From: Synaphobranchus kaupii
Lineage: Eukaryota > Chordata > Actinopteri > Anguilliformes > Synaphobranchidae
Reading direction: 5' to 3'
NCBI GenBank assembly: GCA_029718625.1
Contig: CM056376.1
Coordinates: 28,361,162-28,425,161 of the forward strand
Length of the DNA: 64,000 bases
Positions 1 through 46,425 of the stretch are shown here, piece after piece. Numbering within the stretch: the first letter of the stretch is position 1; every line of letters begins with the position of its first letter. The notes beneath the pieces are model-generated. The model made no database searches, was not told where the DNA came from, and saw only the letters and a program-made list of their open reading frames with translations. Made by a program: the position numbers and the translations under genes.

Positions 1-1206
1 TGTCCTATGGTACTGGACACACTGCCACCTATGGAACTGGAGGTATAGCTTCAGTATAACCTCATGACATCATAAAATCATTCAGTTAGAATGAACTTGT
101 GTGGATGCATTTTTCTGGATTCTGCTCTCAGACTGATTGTAAGGGTGCTCTATTGTGTCTAATATAAGAGCAAAAAAAATGTGCTCATTCATATCCAATG
201 GATTAGTATTGAATCAAAGCATTAATAATTAATCCAATGATGTACTTAGGGGTCTGGATGGAGAAAAAACAGAACCATCTCTGGCAGTCCAGTACCAGGA
301 GCAGCAGTAAACTTATGTGTATATATACGCAGAAAAATATTCATACGCATATTTGTGTGTATATGCATGTATATGCACAGTGGGGTTGTATTTTTTTACT
401 GTTACAAAATATCCTAAAGCCCATTCATAATTTCACACGTTAGAAAATATAAAACTCTTAACTTCTTAAAAAACTATGTTTACTATGCAGTAACATTATT
501 AACATATAATGATGAAATACATAAAATGCTGATATTGTTCTGTACAAATTCCATAAATCAGTAATACCAATATAACCCAGAACACAAAATGATCAGTGGG
601 AGAGGCTAAAAGGTGTGGATTTCATAGCGCTGGTCATCACTGTGAATCCCTCTTCAGTGTAATCAGAGGAATCGTTATCCAAGCCAAACCAAACCAAACC
701 TCACACAGAACATATCAGAAGAGCATAGTTTCTAGCAGGGGTATCCAATCTTATCCAAAAAGAGCCAATGTGGGTTCAGGTTTTTGTTTTAGACCAGCAC
801 TTTGACATCTAATCTTAAATCAAGGCCATGATAAGTAGGATGAGGTGTCTTAGTGCTGGGCTAAACCAAAAACCTGCACCCACACAGGCCCTTTTCGGAT
901 ACGGCTGTTTATAGGCTCCGTGCCTCACCACGGGACAGGTATCTTCATCAGTAATCATTCTGCAGCCAACGGCCAGGTACTCAGACATGACCTCCATCTT
1001 GAATTAGGGCCCAGAGAGGGATGGGGGGAATGGGGTGGGTGTAGGTTGGTAGTATTTTGGTGGGCGGGTGGGGGGGGGGCAGATGAGAGTTAGGGCAGGG
1101 GTTCACCTGGTGAGGGGGAAGGGGGATGGTGTTTGTAAGGGGACCTTGGGTGAGAGAGAGAGGGATAAATGGGGGGGGGGGGGTTCGTCACCAGGTCCAG
1201 CCTCAC
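1..1206. other. ank1 intron downstream of the last exon in view
   Basis: No coding exon recognised. It holds a degraded hAT-type short element at about 736-907 and G-rich low-complexity sequence at 1017-1180. The remaining regulatory-domain exons of ank1 must lie further left, outside the window. Confidence 0.6.
736..907. mobile_element. degraded short hAT-like MITE
   Basis: Starts caggggtatccaatcttatc and carries inverted related sequence near the other end (gcacccacacaggcccttttcgg). Flanks gtttctag and gtttatag suggest an 8-bp target duplication with one mismatch. Related to 17926-18121 and 18499-18655. Confidence 0.45.
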
Positions 1207-34314
<33,108 letters not shown>

Positions 34315-34620
34315 CTGAGAGAGAGAGAGAGAGTGAGTGAGAGAGAGAGAGAGAGAGTGAGTGAGAGAGAGAGATGGACAGAGATGGAGAGTGAGTTAGA
34401 GAGAGAGAAGGCAAGACAGCAAAAGGCAAAGTTTAAGAGAGAGAGATAGAGTGATTAAGAAAGCAGTACACAGATGGACAGAAAAGAGATGGAGAAAGAA
34501 GTAAGAGAAAGACAGAGACAAAGTTTAAGAGAAAGACAGAGGGATAGAGTGATTAAGAAAGCAGTACACAGAAGGAGAGAAAAGAGAGACAGAGAAAGAG
34601 AGAGAATAAAGGAAGAAAAA
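34315..34620. repeat. GA-rich tract upstream of ank1 first exon in view
   Basis: GAGA and GAGT repeats from the acceptor at 34315 onward, then a partly duplicated segment (aaagtttaagagaaagacaga and gattaagaaagcagtacacag occur twice, about 110 bp apart). Confidence 0.85.
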
Positions 34621-36069
34621 CAGAGTGAGTGACAGCCAGGCTAAAGGCAGTGGGACGGCATCTGGCAGTATCTTAAGGCGGTGAAATTCAGGTCCTGAAG
34701 CGTCTGTGCACTCACGGTACCGTGTGCATATTGTGACAGCCCATGTAAATCACACACGCGTGTAGTGCATTTCACTGCGCTCATCGTTCAAAGAGCTAGC
34801 TGAGCAGCTCGCCTCACGTCAAGCCGGCCTGCCGGGCCTGTGTTTATCTGTGTTACCTACGCAACGTGTCACAGCTGTGGCCTGTCTGTTTCATCTGCCC
34901 ATTCCTCTTCTCACTGTGCAGCCAAGCCAGGAGAAACCCTTCCGCTCCGTGAGAGCCTGAATGGTGTCACTTTACACTGCAGGGTCAGAGGTCACCAAGC
35001 CCCGCCCCCCTGCTCCACACTTCTCTCATTTACTCTCTTTCTCTCAAACACACACACACACACACACAGTGGAGCTGAGGCCTGCAATGCACAAGCCAGC
35101 GTAATTTCTAATAAACTCTTTCATCTTAGTCAGTCCATCAATCCATTCATCCATCCCTCTCTAATTCCATTTGTATTCCTGTTCCTGTTCATCTGTTGAT
35201 TACTGTTGAGATCCAAATTCAAATTCAAATGTGCTTTATTGGAATATCATTAGCAGGAACTGCAATCACAAAGCATGTTTAAAGTGGACATAAACATAAA
35301 ATAAACAAGAATACTGCAGCAAATCATCCATATAAAAAAAACATAAAAATATGAACAGAAAGAAAAAAAGAAAAACAATCCCCTCAGTCTCTATAAAACA
35401 GCACCCCGCTTGTGGCAGTGCGCCAACTCGCTGCGATTCAATCACGGCTGAAATTAAAAGAGCGTTTTTATTAGGCCGGCTCTGAGAGTGGGTCAATCCC
35501 ATGGACAAACAAATGCAACGAATGTGAACAGATGAACACGGGAGAGCCATGTCCACTCAATCCAACTGAAAATGTTGCTGCATTAAAGGAAGGAAACATC
35601 GACTTCCCTTACATCTCCACCGCTACATGCATGTCGCCACTTTTTTTTTTCTTCTCGTTTCCCATAACTGTTTGATGTAGTTTAGAATGTATAGCTGATT
35701 TACCCATATCTTACTGTGTGAATTATATTCAATGTTAATGACTAGGGATAGCTGCTACGTTATGGGAAGGATGTGCTTTGTCTGATCTGTTCTGTAGTTG
35801 CTTCAATGACCTGTATGTACTTATTGTACGCCGCTCTGGATAAAAGCGTCTGCCAAATGATTGTAATGTAATGCAATGGCACAAACACACCTATAATTGT
35901 GTTAGCAGATGGTCTGATCTGAGGTAAACACATCTGTAATCTAATATCTACACCACTGGCTTTGGTAGAGACATGTAGGGGGCATGCTGACTGAAGATGT
36001 CCGTTTCCTGTGCTGGTGCCGGAGTAAATCTAATGCTGCTGGTGTACATTTAACAGCCCAGGGTGTTTA
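34621..36069. other. non-coding DNA upstream of ank1 repeat-1 exon
   Basis: No exon recognised. It contains an interspersed repeat with a tgctttattgg core at 35216-35330 and a fish-repeat tail (ctggataaaagcgtctgcca) at 35800-35875. Confidence 0.5.
35800..35875. repeat. fish interspersed repeat tail
   Basis: Contains ctctggataaaagcgtctgc and an AATGTAATGTAATG-like tail, the complement of the core at 16945-17010. Confidence 0.6.
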
Positions 36070-36760
36070 CAGTTGAAGTCGGAAGTTTAAATACACTTAG
36101 GTTGAAGTCATTAAAACAAATTTTTAACCACTCCACAGATTTCATGTTAGCAAACTATAGTGTTGGCAAGTCAGTTAGGATCTACTTTGTGCATGACACA
36201 AGTAATGTTTCCAACAATTGTTTATAGAGAGATTATTTCACTTTTAATTCACTATATCATAATTTCAGTGGGTCAGACGTTTACATACACTAAGTTTACT
36301 GTGCCTTTAAAGGTTTAATATTTGGTCGCATATCCTTTGCATGCCATGACTTCCTGATGTCTGTGACCCAACAACATCAAAAGACTCTTGATATCTTATT
36401 TTCTGGTACTCTTACAAGCAATACTATAACGTCTCTGCATTTGAATGGATCTCTATGGGAATTGAGAGGTGGGACTAGATTTAGCTGTAAATTATGCTGG
36501 AACAGTATGGAATACATGATTGGTAAAATGGCTGTAAGTCATCAAGGGTCTGAGGTATCAATCAAGCCTCAAACCATCACTCTGCTGCCAGATATGCAGT
36601 AGATATGGATGGATCACTTTAAGGGTTGTTTCTCCTGACAAATTTTCCTATTGAACTCTATGGAAAAATAAGTCAGGAGAAGAAACCCTTCAAGTTATCC
36701 ATCCGTATCTACTGTATTTCTGGCAGCAGAGTGATGATTTAAGGCTTGTTTGATATGTCA
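36070..36760. mobile_element. Tc1/mariner-like non-autonomous element, truncated
   Basis: Starts after TA with cagttgaagtcggaagttta, then the direct-repeat region caagtcagttagg, tgtgcatgacacaagtaat and gggtcagacgtttacatac, all typical of fish Tc1 elements of the Sleeping Beauty type. The interior matches 51300-52010 and runs into a CT repeat where the right end is missing. Confidence 0.88.
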
Positions 36761-36762
36761 GC

Positions 36763-36763
<1 letters not shown>

Positions 36764-36809
<46 letters not shown>

Positions 36810-37030
36810 GCACTTTCTCTCTCTTTCCCTCTCACCCTGTCAGTCTCTCTCTTTCATCCTCACTATTTCTGGCTTTAGCTCTCTGTCTCTTGTTCCCTCC
36901 TCCCTCTCTCCCTCCCTCCCTCTCTGTCTCAGACTCTCCTCTCTGCATCCCTCCCCTCAACTTCCCACCCTCTCTCTTTCTTTCACTCTTTCTCAGACTC
37001 TGTCTTTCCCTCTTTCTCCCCCTTTGGCTG
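36764..37030. repeat. CT-rich microsatellite block
   Basis: (TC)n from 36764 to 36805, then irregular CT-rich sequence to about 37030. Confidence 0.9.
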
Positions 37031-37734
37031 TTGGGTACAATATTAGGACCCTTAAATTAGCAAGTGTAATGTGTGGATGTGAAAGTGTCTCCTCCCCCTG
37101 TTCCTCTTGGCAAGCAGAGCGGATCTGGGTGGGGTCGGGTTGGGGGGGGGGGGGGCACTTATAGTAGAACGGCTGCGAGGAAACCAGTACCAGCTCACCC
37201 CCCCACACACACACAGAGAAAGCCACGCTCCCCCCATTCCCCAAATCCCACCACCTTTCCTCACTCTTTTACAGTCTACACCCTGGTGAAGGCGTTCCTG
37301 GTTTCCATGGCAACAACGTCCAAATACGACATCCTGCCACATTCTAATTTTCTTTTATTTCTCTTGTGTGGGTTCATATGGGGGGGGGCGGGGGCTATTG
37401 TATTGTTAGTGGGGGCAGGGTGGAGTGGAATGGTGCTGCTGATGTGTTGGAATGTGTGAAAATTAATAAGAATTTCACTGAAGAAAGTGAAAAGACGGTG
37501 AGAGAGAAAATAAAGAATGAAAAGAAACTGTGTGAGGGGTGGGTTAGTGAGAGAGAGACAGAGAGAGAGAGAGCAATTTCTAGCAAGTGTAGTAGGAATC
37601 CTGAGCACAATTTTAGTCTGACAGCCTTAAAGCCTTAAAAACAAAAACTATTCCGGACACCATTTACAGAGCACTATTCAACCTCAGTCTGAGATCCCGC
37701 TGCTCCTCTAAGGACATGGGAAGCACACTATGCT

Positions 37735-38165
37735 AGGCTAACACTCGGAGCAGGACACTAGCACACAGTGCTATGCTAACACTGGGAGCAGGAACCCAGC
37801 ACACTGTGCTATGCTAACACTGCGAGCAAGAAACTAGCAAACTGTGCTATGCTAACACTGGGAACAGGAAGCTAGAACACTGTGCTATGCTAACACTGGG
37901 GACAGGAGGCTAGCACACTGTTCTATGCTAACACTGGGAGCAGGACGCTAGCACACTGTGCTGTGCTAACACTGCGAGCAGGAAGCTAGCACACTGTGCT
38001 ATGTTAACATCGGGAGCAGGAAGCTAGCACACTGTGCTATGCTAACACCGGGAGCAGGAAGCTAGCATACTCTGCTATGTTAATGCCGGGAGCTCGAAGC
38101 TAGCACACTGTGCTATGCTACCACTGGGAGCAGGAAGCTAGCACACTGTGCTATGCCAACACTCG
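37735..38165. repeat. 38-bp minisatellite, about 11 copies
   Basis: Unit includes tgctaacactgggagcagga and agctagcacactgtgcta. It shares the tatgctaaca...gagcag theme with the 39-bp array at 32411. Confidence 0.94.
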
Positions 38166-38399
38166 GAGCAGGCCCTCCAGGACTGGAGTTTGAGAGCATC
38201 CAGCACTGTGTCCAGCCTGGCCTTGAGCACCCTGAGGGTCCCTGCCTCTACTACATGGAGATAAGGAGCAGTTTAGGGTATGTCAGGAGAAGGAGGGGGT
38301 ATGGGGGGTTCGGCTGCACTGTGTGCAAAGAGACACAGCTGTGAGTGATAGAATGTGGCTCTCTACAGCTGCTGTATACACACACACCCACACCAACGA

Positions 38400-38531
<132 letters not shown>

Positions 38532-38903
38532 ACTAGGGGTGTAAACCTTTGACCAGATGACTATATGATACAATAACGATACTTTGAACAATGATGCGAT
38601 GCGATTTCTCTTAATTTATAACGACACGATTAATCACGAACGCAATTAGCTGTGACGTGACCATTAGATTTGACAGATCTCCCCTTCCCACAGACACTCA
38701 GAGTACAGTCAAATAACAAACAATATGACTTAAAATATATTGCTTCATTTTTAAAACCGCAATTTCCATGTGAATAATTATAATTAAATAAAATAAATAC
38801 AAGTTTGCCAATTAATGATTCATCACGATTCAGCCATGTCACATCAATGCAGTTGTATCATGATGTTTGCATTGCGATGCACCGATCTATCTTTACACCC
38901 CTA

Positions 38904-38937
<34 letters not shown>

Positions 38938-39325
38938 CTCTTGCACACAGCTCTATATCTCTCTCTATTACTGCACGCTTCTTTCTCTCACACACATTCA
39001 GACAGACACACACCTCTTTACAGCTCTCTCTGTTAATGCAGACCTCTCTCTCTAACATGCTCCTCTCCTTGTTACACAGTGTGTAACCTGTCTGTTCCTG
39101 CTAGACCTTTCACCTTTCACCTGTGTCCTTCTCTCTGTACAACACTTCAACAACCTTCACCCCGCGTCCTTTTCACACTAACTCCCAGTGACAAAATGCC
39201 GAAAATGAATAAGATTCACTGTCCAACAGAAAGCACAGAAACACACACACTAACACAAACACACAGACGCATGTACGCACGCATGCACATACACACACCC
39301 CAAAAACCAGAGGCTTGTGCACGAA

Positions 39326-39438
<113 letters not shown>

Positions 39439-39828
39439 AACACTGCACATATTAACACCACACCAACCAACACCCTACACCACACACCCCATTACCCCTG
39501 TACCCCAACAGCAAACTGAACGCCCCCCCCCCCCCCACCCCATCACACGCAACCCACCCTCTCTAATACCCCGATACCCCAAACTCACAGTGTCCGACCC
39601 ACTCTGGTTTTCCATGGCCTTGCTCTGCCCCTCTCTGTGTGACCCCTTCTCTCATTCTCTGAAAGCCTACACCCCTCCTCTCTCTCTCTCTCTCCCTCTT
39701 TCTCTCTCTCCTTTAGTTCAGCACACAGTCTTTTCCCTCCTTTACAGACACCTGTCTGTCCCAGACGAATGAGAGCCCGGCTAAATTTACCAGGCCAAGC
39801 CCTCCCTGGGATCCCGCTGCTCTGGGAC

Positions 39829-39850
39829 CCCCCCCCCCCCCCCCCCCCCC
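39829..39850. repeat. poly-C run
   Basis: About 22 C followed by (AC)n. Confidence 0.85.
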
Positions 39851-39879
39851 ACACACACACATATATAGCCTCTACCCCA

Positions 39880-40135
39880 TGTGTGTGTGTGTGCACATGC
39901 ATACAAACAGTAGTGTCCTGTTACAGGCCAAAAGCATATACTGTACATGTGTTACACTTGTCTGTGTGTGTGTATGTATGTGTGTGCACATGCATACAAA
40001 CAGTAGTGTCCTGTTACAGGCCAAAAGCATATACTGTACATGTGTTACACTTGTGTGTGTGTGTGTGTGTGCACATGCATACAAACAGTAGTGTCCTGTT
40101 ACATGCCAAAAGCATATACTGTATATGTGTTACAC

Positions 40136-40169
<34 letters not shown>

Positions 40170-40260
40170 ACATGCATACAAACAGTTGTGTTCTGTTACA
40201 GGCCAAAAGCATATATTGTACATGCGTTACACCCACGTGTGTGTGTCTGTGCGTGTGTTT
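39880..40260. repeat. about 90-bp minisatellite, four copies
   Basis: gcacatgcatacaaacag recurs at 39893, 39986, 40071 and 40168, each followed by tgtcctgttaca and gccaaaagcatata and separated by GT runs of varying length. Confidence 0.94.
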
Positions 40261-40371
40261 AAAAAAGTTTATACATATATGTGCATGAGTGTGTTTGTGT
40301 GTGTGTTTGTATTTAAAAGAGTTTGTATATGTGAAAGAGTGTGTGTCTGTGTCTGTGTGTTTGTGTGTAAG

Positions 40372-40412
<41 letters not shown>

Positions 40413-42870
40413 GTGTGTGAGGTCACCTCCTACCATGGCGACTCGCAGAACATTTCAACAGCGTGGCTTATGTAAACACTGCTGACAGGACACACACACA
40501 CACACACACACACAGACACACACACACACCATGCATGGACACATGCTCAAGGCTGGCATGGTGACTCCATGGAGACCCTGGTTTGTGGGGCCCCCTGCAA
40601 GCAGACCACCCTTTCTCAGACCGTGTGGGGTCAGGCTCGAACCCGTGGCGCAGTCACCCCACTGTGTTTATCACAGAGCACGCTCACGGCTGTACCCCTA
40701 AACGAGAACCCCATCCCTGTCCTTAAACCAAATTAAGAGAAAACGCTTCCTTGTCCCAATACTTACGTTGCGCACTGTATAAACTCACTGATAACTGCAA
40801 TAGCCAGGGATTAATGTGACAGGTCTATACAAACACCAACCTTCCTTCGATGCAGTTACAAGACAAACACAAAACATGTGTGCACGTGTGCTAGAAAACC
40901 CAAAGTACACGGTTGTACCAGAACACGATTTTGGTTTAAAGTATCCCTATTCAAACGATACTCCTCAAGCACTGTGGTTTATATATATAAATACAGCTCT
41001 GTCCTTTGTCACACAGATAGAATCACATTATGTACACCTGTAATAAATATGTATGGATTGCACACAGTGTAACTCACAGTTTTAGGTGACAGCAGGTGAA
41101 CTGCAGAGTTATGAATGAGGGTTACAGAGTTTGGTGGCTGTCCAGCAGACTGCAGTTGTGCTTTTGTACTTGATAACCCTGAGCTCACAGCACAGCATGA
41201 CAGAGCTACAAATAGACTTAAATAAATTATATTGTCAAGATACTGTATGTGAACAGTTCACAAGCCACAGTTCATGTGGATCTAGCTGCTGTTTCACACT
41301 GTGCGCGAGCGCTGCGGAAACTGCTTCCTGTTTTTTCTTCCTCTACTTCATCTCTCTCTCTCGCTCTCTCCCTCCATTTCCCCCTTCTCTCTCCATCTTT
41401 CTCTCCCTCCATCTCTCCTCTCCTCTCTGTCTCTGATTAATGATCTATGCTCCCCTTCCTCTGTCTCTGTCCTGTCCTCCTTCCCTCCAACTCTTTTCCC
41501 CTTCCTTCCTCCCTCTCTCACTCTCTCCTTTTCTCTCTCCCATCACCCCCCCCCGCTCTCTCTCTCTCAGGCTCAGGTGGATGTCGCTCGCCCAGGGTGA
41601 TTACTCTGCCCAGCCCCAAAACTGTGCCAATTCTGCCCCCCCCCTGACTGCTCGAACATGTTATCTACCTCTATAGCTCCCCCACCTGCCCCCACCCCCC
41701 CGGAGGAGATATAAAATAAAAAATATATGCTGTGACCCTCGTGGGGGGCAGGACACCATACGATTAATGGGTGTACCTTTGAAGGTGGCTCTCTGGACTG
41801 GCAATGGACCAGGTGTTATTACCTGTCTCTGTCGCCCTCTATCCAGCAACAAATGAAAGTGTCCTGGTCTTTCATCAGACCGGCCTCAGATATCTATCCG
41901 AAATACTTCCATTCTTTAGAAAAAATGCACCTGCGGAATCCCTATGGAATTTTCTGCTGAGCTCTGATGCTGATTGGTGGAAAATGTTCGTGGAATTTAA
42001 CTGGTGTCTGAATAAAAGTATTCAAGATACAGTATTTGATCCAGGTCTGTTTCAACATCATCTCCAATCCTGGCCAGCCCTAGCCTAGCCTGGTAGCCCA
42101 GTGCATGTGATGTTAGCATAGCTTAGGACCTATTGGTCTGCTAATGACCTGTTTTGGCTACTCAAATGGTAATGTTTGCCCCAAAAAGTGGTCGGCCACA
42201 CCGATTGGTTAAAATATAAATGTTTTCTTCACTGGTGGGGTTTTAAAGGCAGAGTGAGACTTCTCTCAAAGAAGATGTATGATTGGCCAGCCTTGGTCAG
42301 GCAAGACAAATGGCCGGTACGATTGGTTCAATACAAATAACCCAAACCCTTCATCACTGATGTAATCCGTTGACAGGACAAAGGCCTATTTCCAGACTTT
42401 AGTCATTGATAGCTTCTGTAACATTATGACAAAACTCTGGGCGCTAGGGTAAACTCCACCCCCCCTGTGGAACGGCTTTCAGATTCTGGACATTTTCCTA
42501 AACTATTACAAAGCTACTGTCACGGCTAAGAACGGTTTGGCCTGTGAGCCCAAACCGCCATTACCTTACCGTATTACCAGTCCTGTCATTAACCTCCCCA
42601 ACAGCCCTCTGACACAGACACATGCTGGGAACTGCCCCTAGACAACCCCCTCTGCCCTGTGAACTGCCCCCCCTGTGGGGCGAGCAGCTGCCTCTCTGAT
42701 CAGGATGGATGTGGTCATGGGGTCAGAGGTCATTTGAGCTGTTACACCAACCCTGACCTCAAAACGCCAACACACAAGTAAAAAAAAAGCAATTATTGTA
42801 GCAGTTTTTGTACTGCATTTCTTTTCGTAGTGCATATAGTATAGCTGTGTAAAATTGTGAGAAAAATCAA
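40261..42870. other. non-coding DNA, no gene recognised
   Basis: GT-rich (40261-40410), CA-rich (40490-40530) and CT-rich (41340-41570) low-complexity blocks with unique sequence between them. No exon with conserved protein similarity was seen. Confidence 0.5.
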
Positions 42871-43979
42871 AGGTGAATATATACACACTCATATGTGTGA
42901 ATATATTAGGAATACAAGTATGTATATGTACATTTAAATGTAGAAATCTAAAAATATGCTTGGATATACTGTATAACCATAATACTACTAATAATAATAA
43001 TAATAATGCAGTACGTGCATTCCTATGTGCGCATATGCTGTGTGTGTGTGTGTGTGTGTGTGTTAAGGAATGATAAGGACAGACGGGGAATCCCTGGACC
43101 ACACCCCCTAACCCTCTCTCTAGCCTTCTCTCTCTCTCTTCCTCGTAAACAACCCCTTCTTACCACATAAACACTTCTCAGCCTGTAAAGCAGCTCCTTA
43201 GCAACAGGCTCCGCCCCTGATTCGTCAGACCAATTAGATACTCAACAGTGTAAAGTTTCTGGCTTCTCTGACACTGAAGCTGAAACGTTAAATTTGATTG
43301 AGGCCCCTTCTGGAAATTCATTATGTGGGGTCGTGTTCTGTGCTGTGATGTAATGCCAGGACCTCCTGTTACCAAACGGTAAGCAAACGGTAAGCTCCTG
43401 TAGATAAGGAGCAGAGAGGATGGAAGGAACACAGGAGCTGAGTATCTGGTGTGTCTATAGAATCTGTGGTATTAATGATCTGTGCTGCACCATTCTATGA
43501 CATCATAAACATTCTTATATTGTTACAGTTCTGTACAGTAATGTTGCACTAGAGCAGATAGGATGGAAGGAAAACAGGAGCTGAGTATCTGATTTGTGTA
43601 TAGAATCTGCGGATCAACCCGCTACAAAAACCTCCAGCTCCCCAGCTAAAGAATTCACCCATTCAAAAGTACACCACATCCCCCCCCAAATCAATCGGCC
43701 ATTTTCTTTCCATTTGGCCGATAGGGTAGATGGGTTAGAAATCCACTTTATGTATTGTGTGTGTGTGTGTGTGTGTATACACATGTATGTGTATGTACAG
43801 TATATGTTTGTGTGTATGTATGTCTATATGTACACTTATGTGTGTGTGTGTTGTGTGTATATACAGTATGCCTGTACTATGCATGTTAATATTGGTGTGG
43901 TAGTAATCTATTCCCCACCATATCTCTACTGTCTCTGCCAAATTCTGTGCTTTCCCCCATTTTACTGGAAACCCCCCAA

Positions 43980-44085
43980 ACACACCACCACCCCCACTCC
44001 ACACCCCAACCCCACCCATCACACTCCACACCCCAACCCCACCCATCACACTCCACACCCCAACCCCACCCATCACACTCCACAG
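43980..44085. repeat. 27-bp C-rich tandem repeat, about four copies
   Basis: caccccaaccccacccatca repeats with a 27-bp period. Confidence 0.9.
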
Positions 44086-44519
44086 GTGCTAATCCTCTAA
44101 GCTGCCTTAGCTACTGTCGTCATTGATTGGTCAAGGTTGCCCCCAACAATGGAGCGCATGCCAAAGGGGTCCTGTGGGAAACACGCTCCCATCTCTTTGT
44201 CTTTCCCTCCCTTTTGCTGGCTCTCACTTTCCTTTCTTTTCTGTCTTTTCATCATCTCCTTCCTTTCATTCCTCCCTCCCTCCCTTTCTCTATTTTACAG
44301 CCCCTGTTCTCAGGACCGTTTCATTCCCCTCGACTTACTTTCTGTCTCAGTAACTTTCTCCTGCCTCTCTTTACTGCACCAACCCCCCCCCCCAACCTCT
44401 GTCTCATTCAATCTTTCTCTCATTCACTGTCTTAGTCTCTCTCTCACTCTCTCTCTCTTTGCCTGTCTGTCTCTCTCTCTCTCTTTCCCTGTCTGTGTCT
44501 CTCTCAGTCTCTCTCTCTG

Positions 44520-44610
44520 TCAAATTCTAATTGAAATTCAAAATGCTTTATTGGCATGAAATAAACCTGTAAATATTGCCAAAGCGCACATACAGAAATA
44601 CACTAGAACA
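44520..44610. repeat. interspersed repeat with tgctttattggcatg core
   Basis: Same core as 35216-35330 and the complement of 3225-3310. Class unknown. Confidence 0.45.
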
Positions 44611-44800
44611 TGAATGTAAACCCTAACCATAACCCTCTTTTGCAGCGGCCGCCTCCCAGCTCTGGACCACAAAGCATCCTTCCTAAATGCACCACACGTG
44701 AAAGCAGAGGGCAGATCACCCATAAGGCACTGCAGTCTGGCTGTAACGCAGAGGTGAGTAAATCCAGAGCGGTGCTTGTGGGGGACAGGAAATGTGCTCA

Positions 44801-45800
44801 ATCAGTAACCTGGGCCTCAGCCTCACAGGAAACAGGCTCAATCACAGACAGTAACCTGAGCCAGTCTCACAGGAAACAGGCTCAATCACAGACAGTAACC
44901 TGGGCTTCAGTCTCACAGGAAACAGGCTCAATCCACAGACAGTAACCTGGGGCTTCAGTCTCACAGGAAACAGGCTCAATCACAGACAGTAACCTGAGCC
45001 AGTCTCACAGGAAACAGGCTCAATCACAGACAGTAACCTGGGCTTCAGTCTCACAGGAAACAGGCTCAATCACAGACAGTAACCTGGGCTTCAGTCTCAC
45101 AGGAAACAGGCTCAATCACAGACAGTAACCTGGGCTTCAGTCTCACAGGAAACAGGCTCAATCACAGACAGTAACCTGAGCCAGTCTCACAGGAAACAGA
45201 CTCAATCACAGACAGTAACCTGGGGCCACTCTCACAGGAAACAGGACTCAATCACAGACAGTAACCTGAGCCAGTCTCACAGAAACAGGCTCAATCACAG
45301 ACAGTAACCTGAGCCAGTCTCACAGGAAACAGACTCAATCACAGACAGTAACCTGAGCCAGTCTCACAGGAAACAGGCTCAATCACAGACAGTAACCTGA
45401 GCCAGTCTCACAGGAAACAGGCTCAATCACAGACAGTAACCTGAGCCAGTCTCACAGGAAACAGGCTCAATCACAGACAGTAACCTGAGCCAGTCTCACA
45501 GGAAACAGGCTCAATCACAGACAGTAACCTGGGCCAGTCTCACAGGAAACAGGCTCAATCACAGACAGTAACCTGGGCTTCAGTCTCACAGGAAACAGAC
45601 TCAATCACAGACAGTAACCTGAGCCAGTCTCACAGGAAACAGGCTCAATCACAGACAGTAACCTGGGCTTCAGTCTCACAGGAAACAGACTCAATCACAG
45701 ACAGTAACCTGGGCTTCAGTCTCACAGGAAACAGACTCAATCACAGACAGTAACCTGGGCCAGTCTCACAGGAAACAGGCTCAGTCACAGACAGTAACCT
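44801..45800. repeat. 44-46-bp minisatellite, about 22 copies
   Basis: Unit contains ctcaatcacagacagtaacc and gtctcacaggaaacagg. Two variants (tgagcca and tgggcttca) alternate irregularly, giving 44-bp and 46-bp units. Confidence 0.97.
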
Positions 45801-46080
45801 CTGCCTCTGTCTTACCCCCTCCCTGGTTTTCTCTATGAAACACTGTTCTGCACTGTGCCTCCTGTCTGCCTGGACACATATCCCTCTCTTTTCCCTGCTC
45901 TCTTTCCTCCCTTTCCTTCTCTTTCATTCCCTGTAATCCTCTACTTTCCTCCCGGGCCCCCCCACCCCCCCATGTTAATCCCTACTTTCTCCATCTCTCT
46001 CTCCCCCTCCACCTTTCCCCAGCGCCCTCTCTTTCTCCTCCTCACCCTCTTCCACAACTTCCCCTTCTCCTCCCCCCCCA

Positions 46081-46083
<3 letters not shown>

Positions 46084-46138
<55 letters not shown>
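46084..46138. repeat. (CT)n microsatellite
   Basis: About 55 bp of pure CT within a longer pyrimidine-rich region (45880-46138). Confidence 0.95.
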
Positions 46139-46139
<1 letters not shown>

Positions 46140-46219
46140 GCACTATGGCAAGCAGGATGGCGTCATCGGCTAGCCTGTTTGGAAGGTTCCACAGTCTGCA
46201 TGCAGCCGTACACTGCTAT

Positions 46220-46425
46220 ATGCACCTGTGTGAGGTGTGTGTGTGGTTTGTGTGTATGTGCATGTATGTGTGTGTAGTTGTGTGTATGTGTGTGTGTGTG
46301 TAGGTGTATATGTGTGTGTGTATGTGCATTTGTGTATGTGTGTGTAGTTGTGTGTGTGTGTAGGTGTATATGTGTGTGTGTATGTGCATGTGTGTATGTG
46401 TGTGTAGTTGTGTGTGTGTGTAGGA
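46220..46425. repeat. GT-rich minisatellite
   Basis: Repeats of gtgtaggtgtatatgtgtgt plus gtgtatgtgca with a period near 60 bp. Confidence 0.85.

Noticed and set aside
44801..45800. CRISPR-like look of regularly spaced repeats
   Set aside because: Units are head-to-tail without unique spacers, in a vertebrate genome; an ordinary minisatellite.
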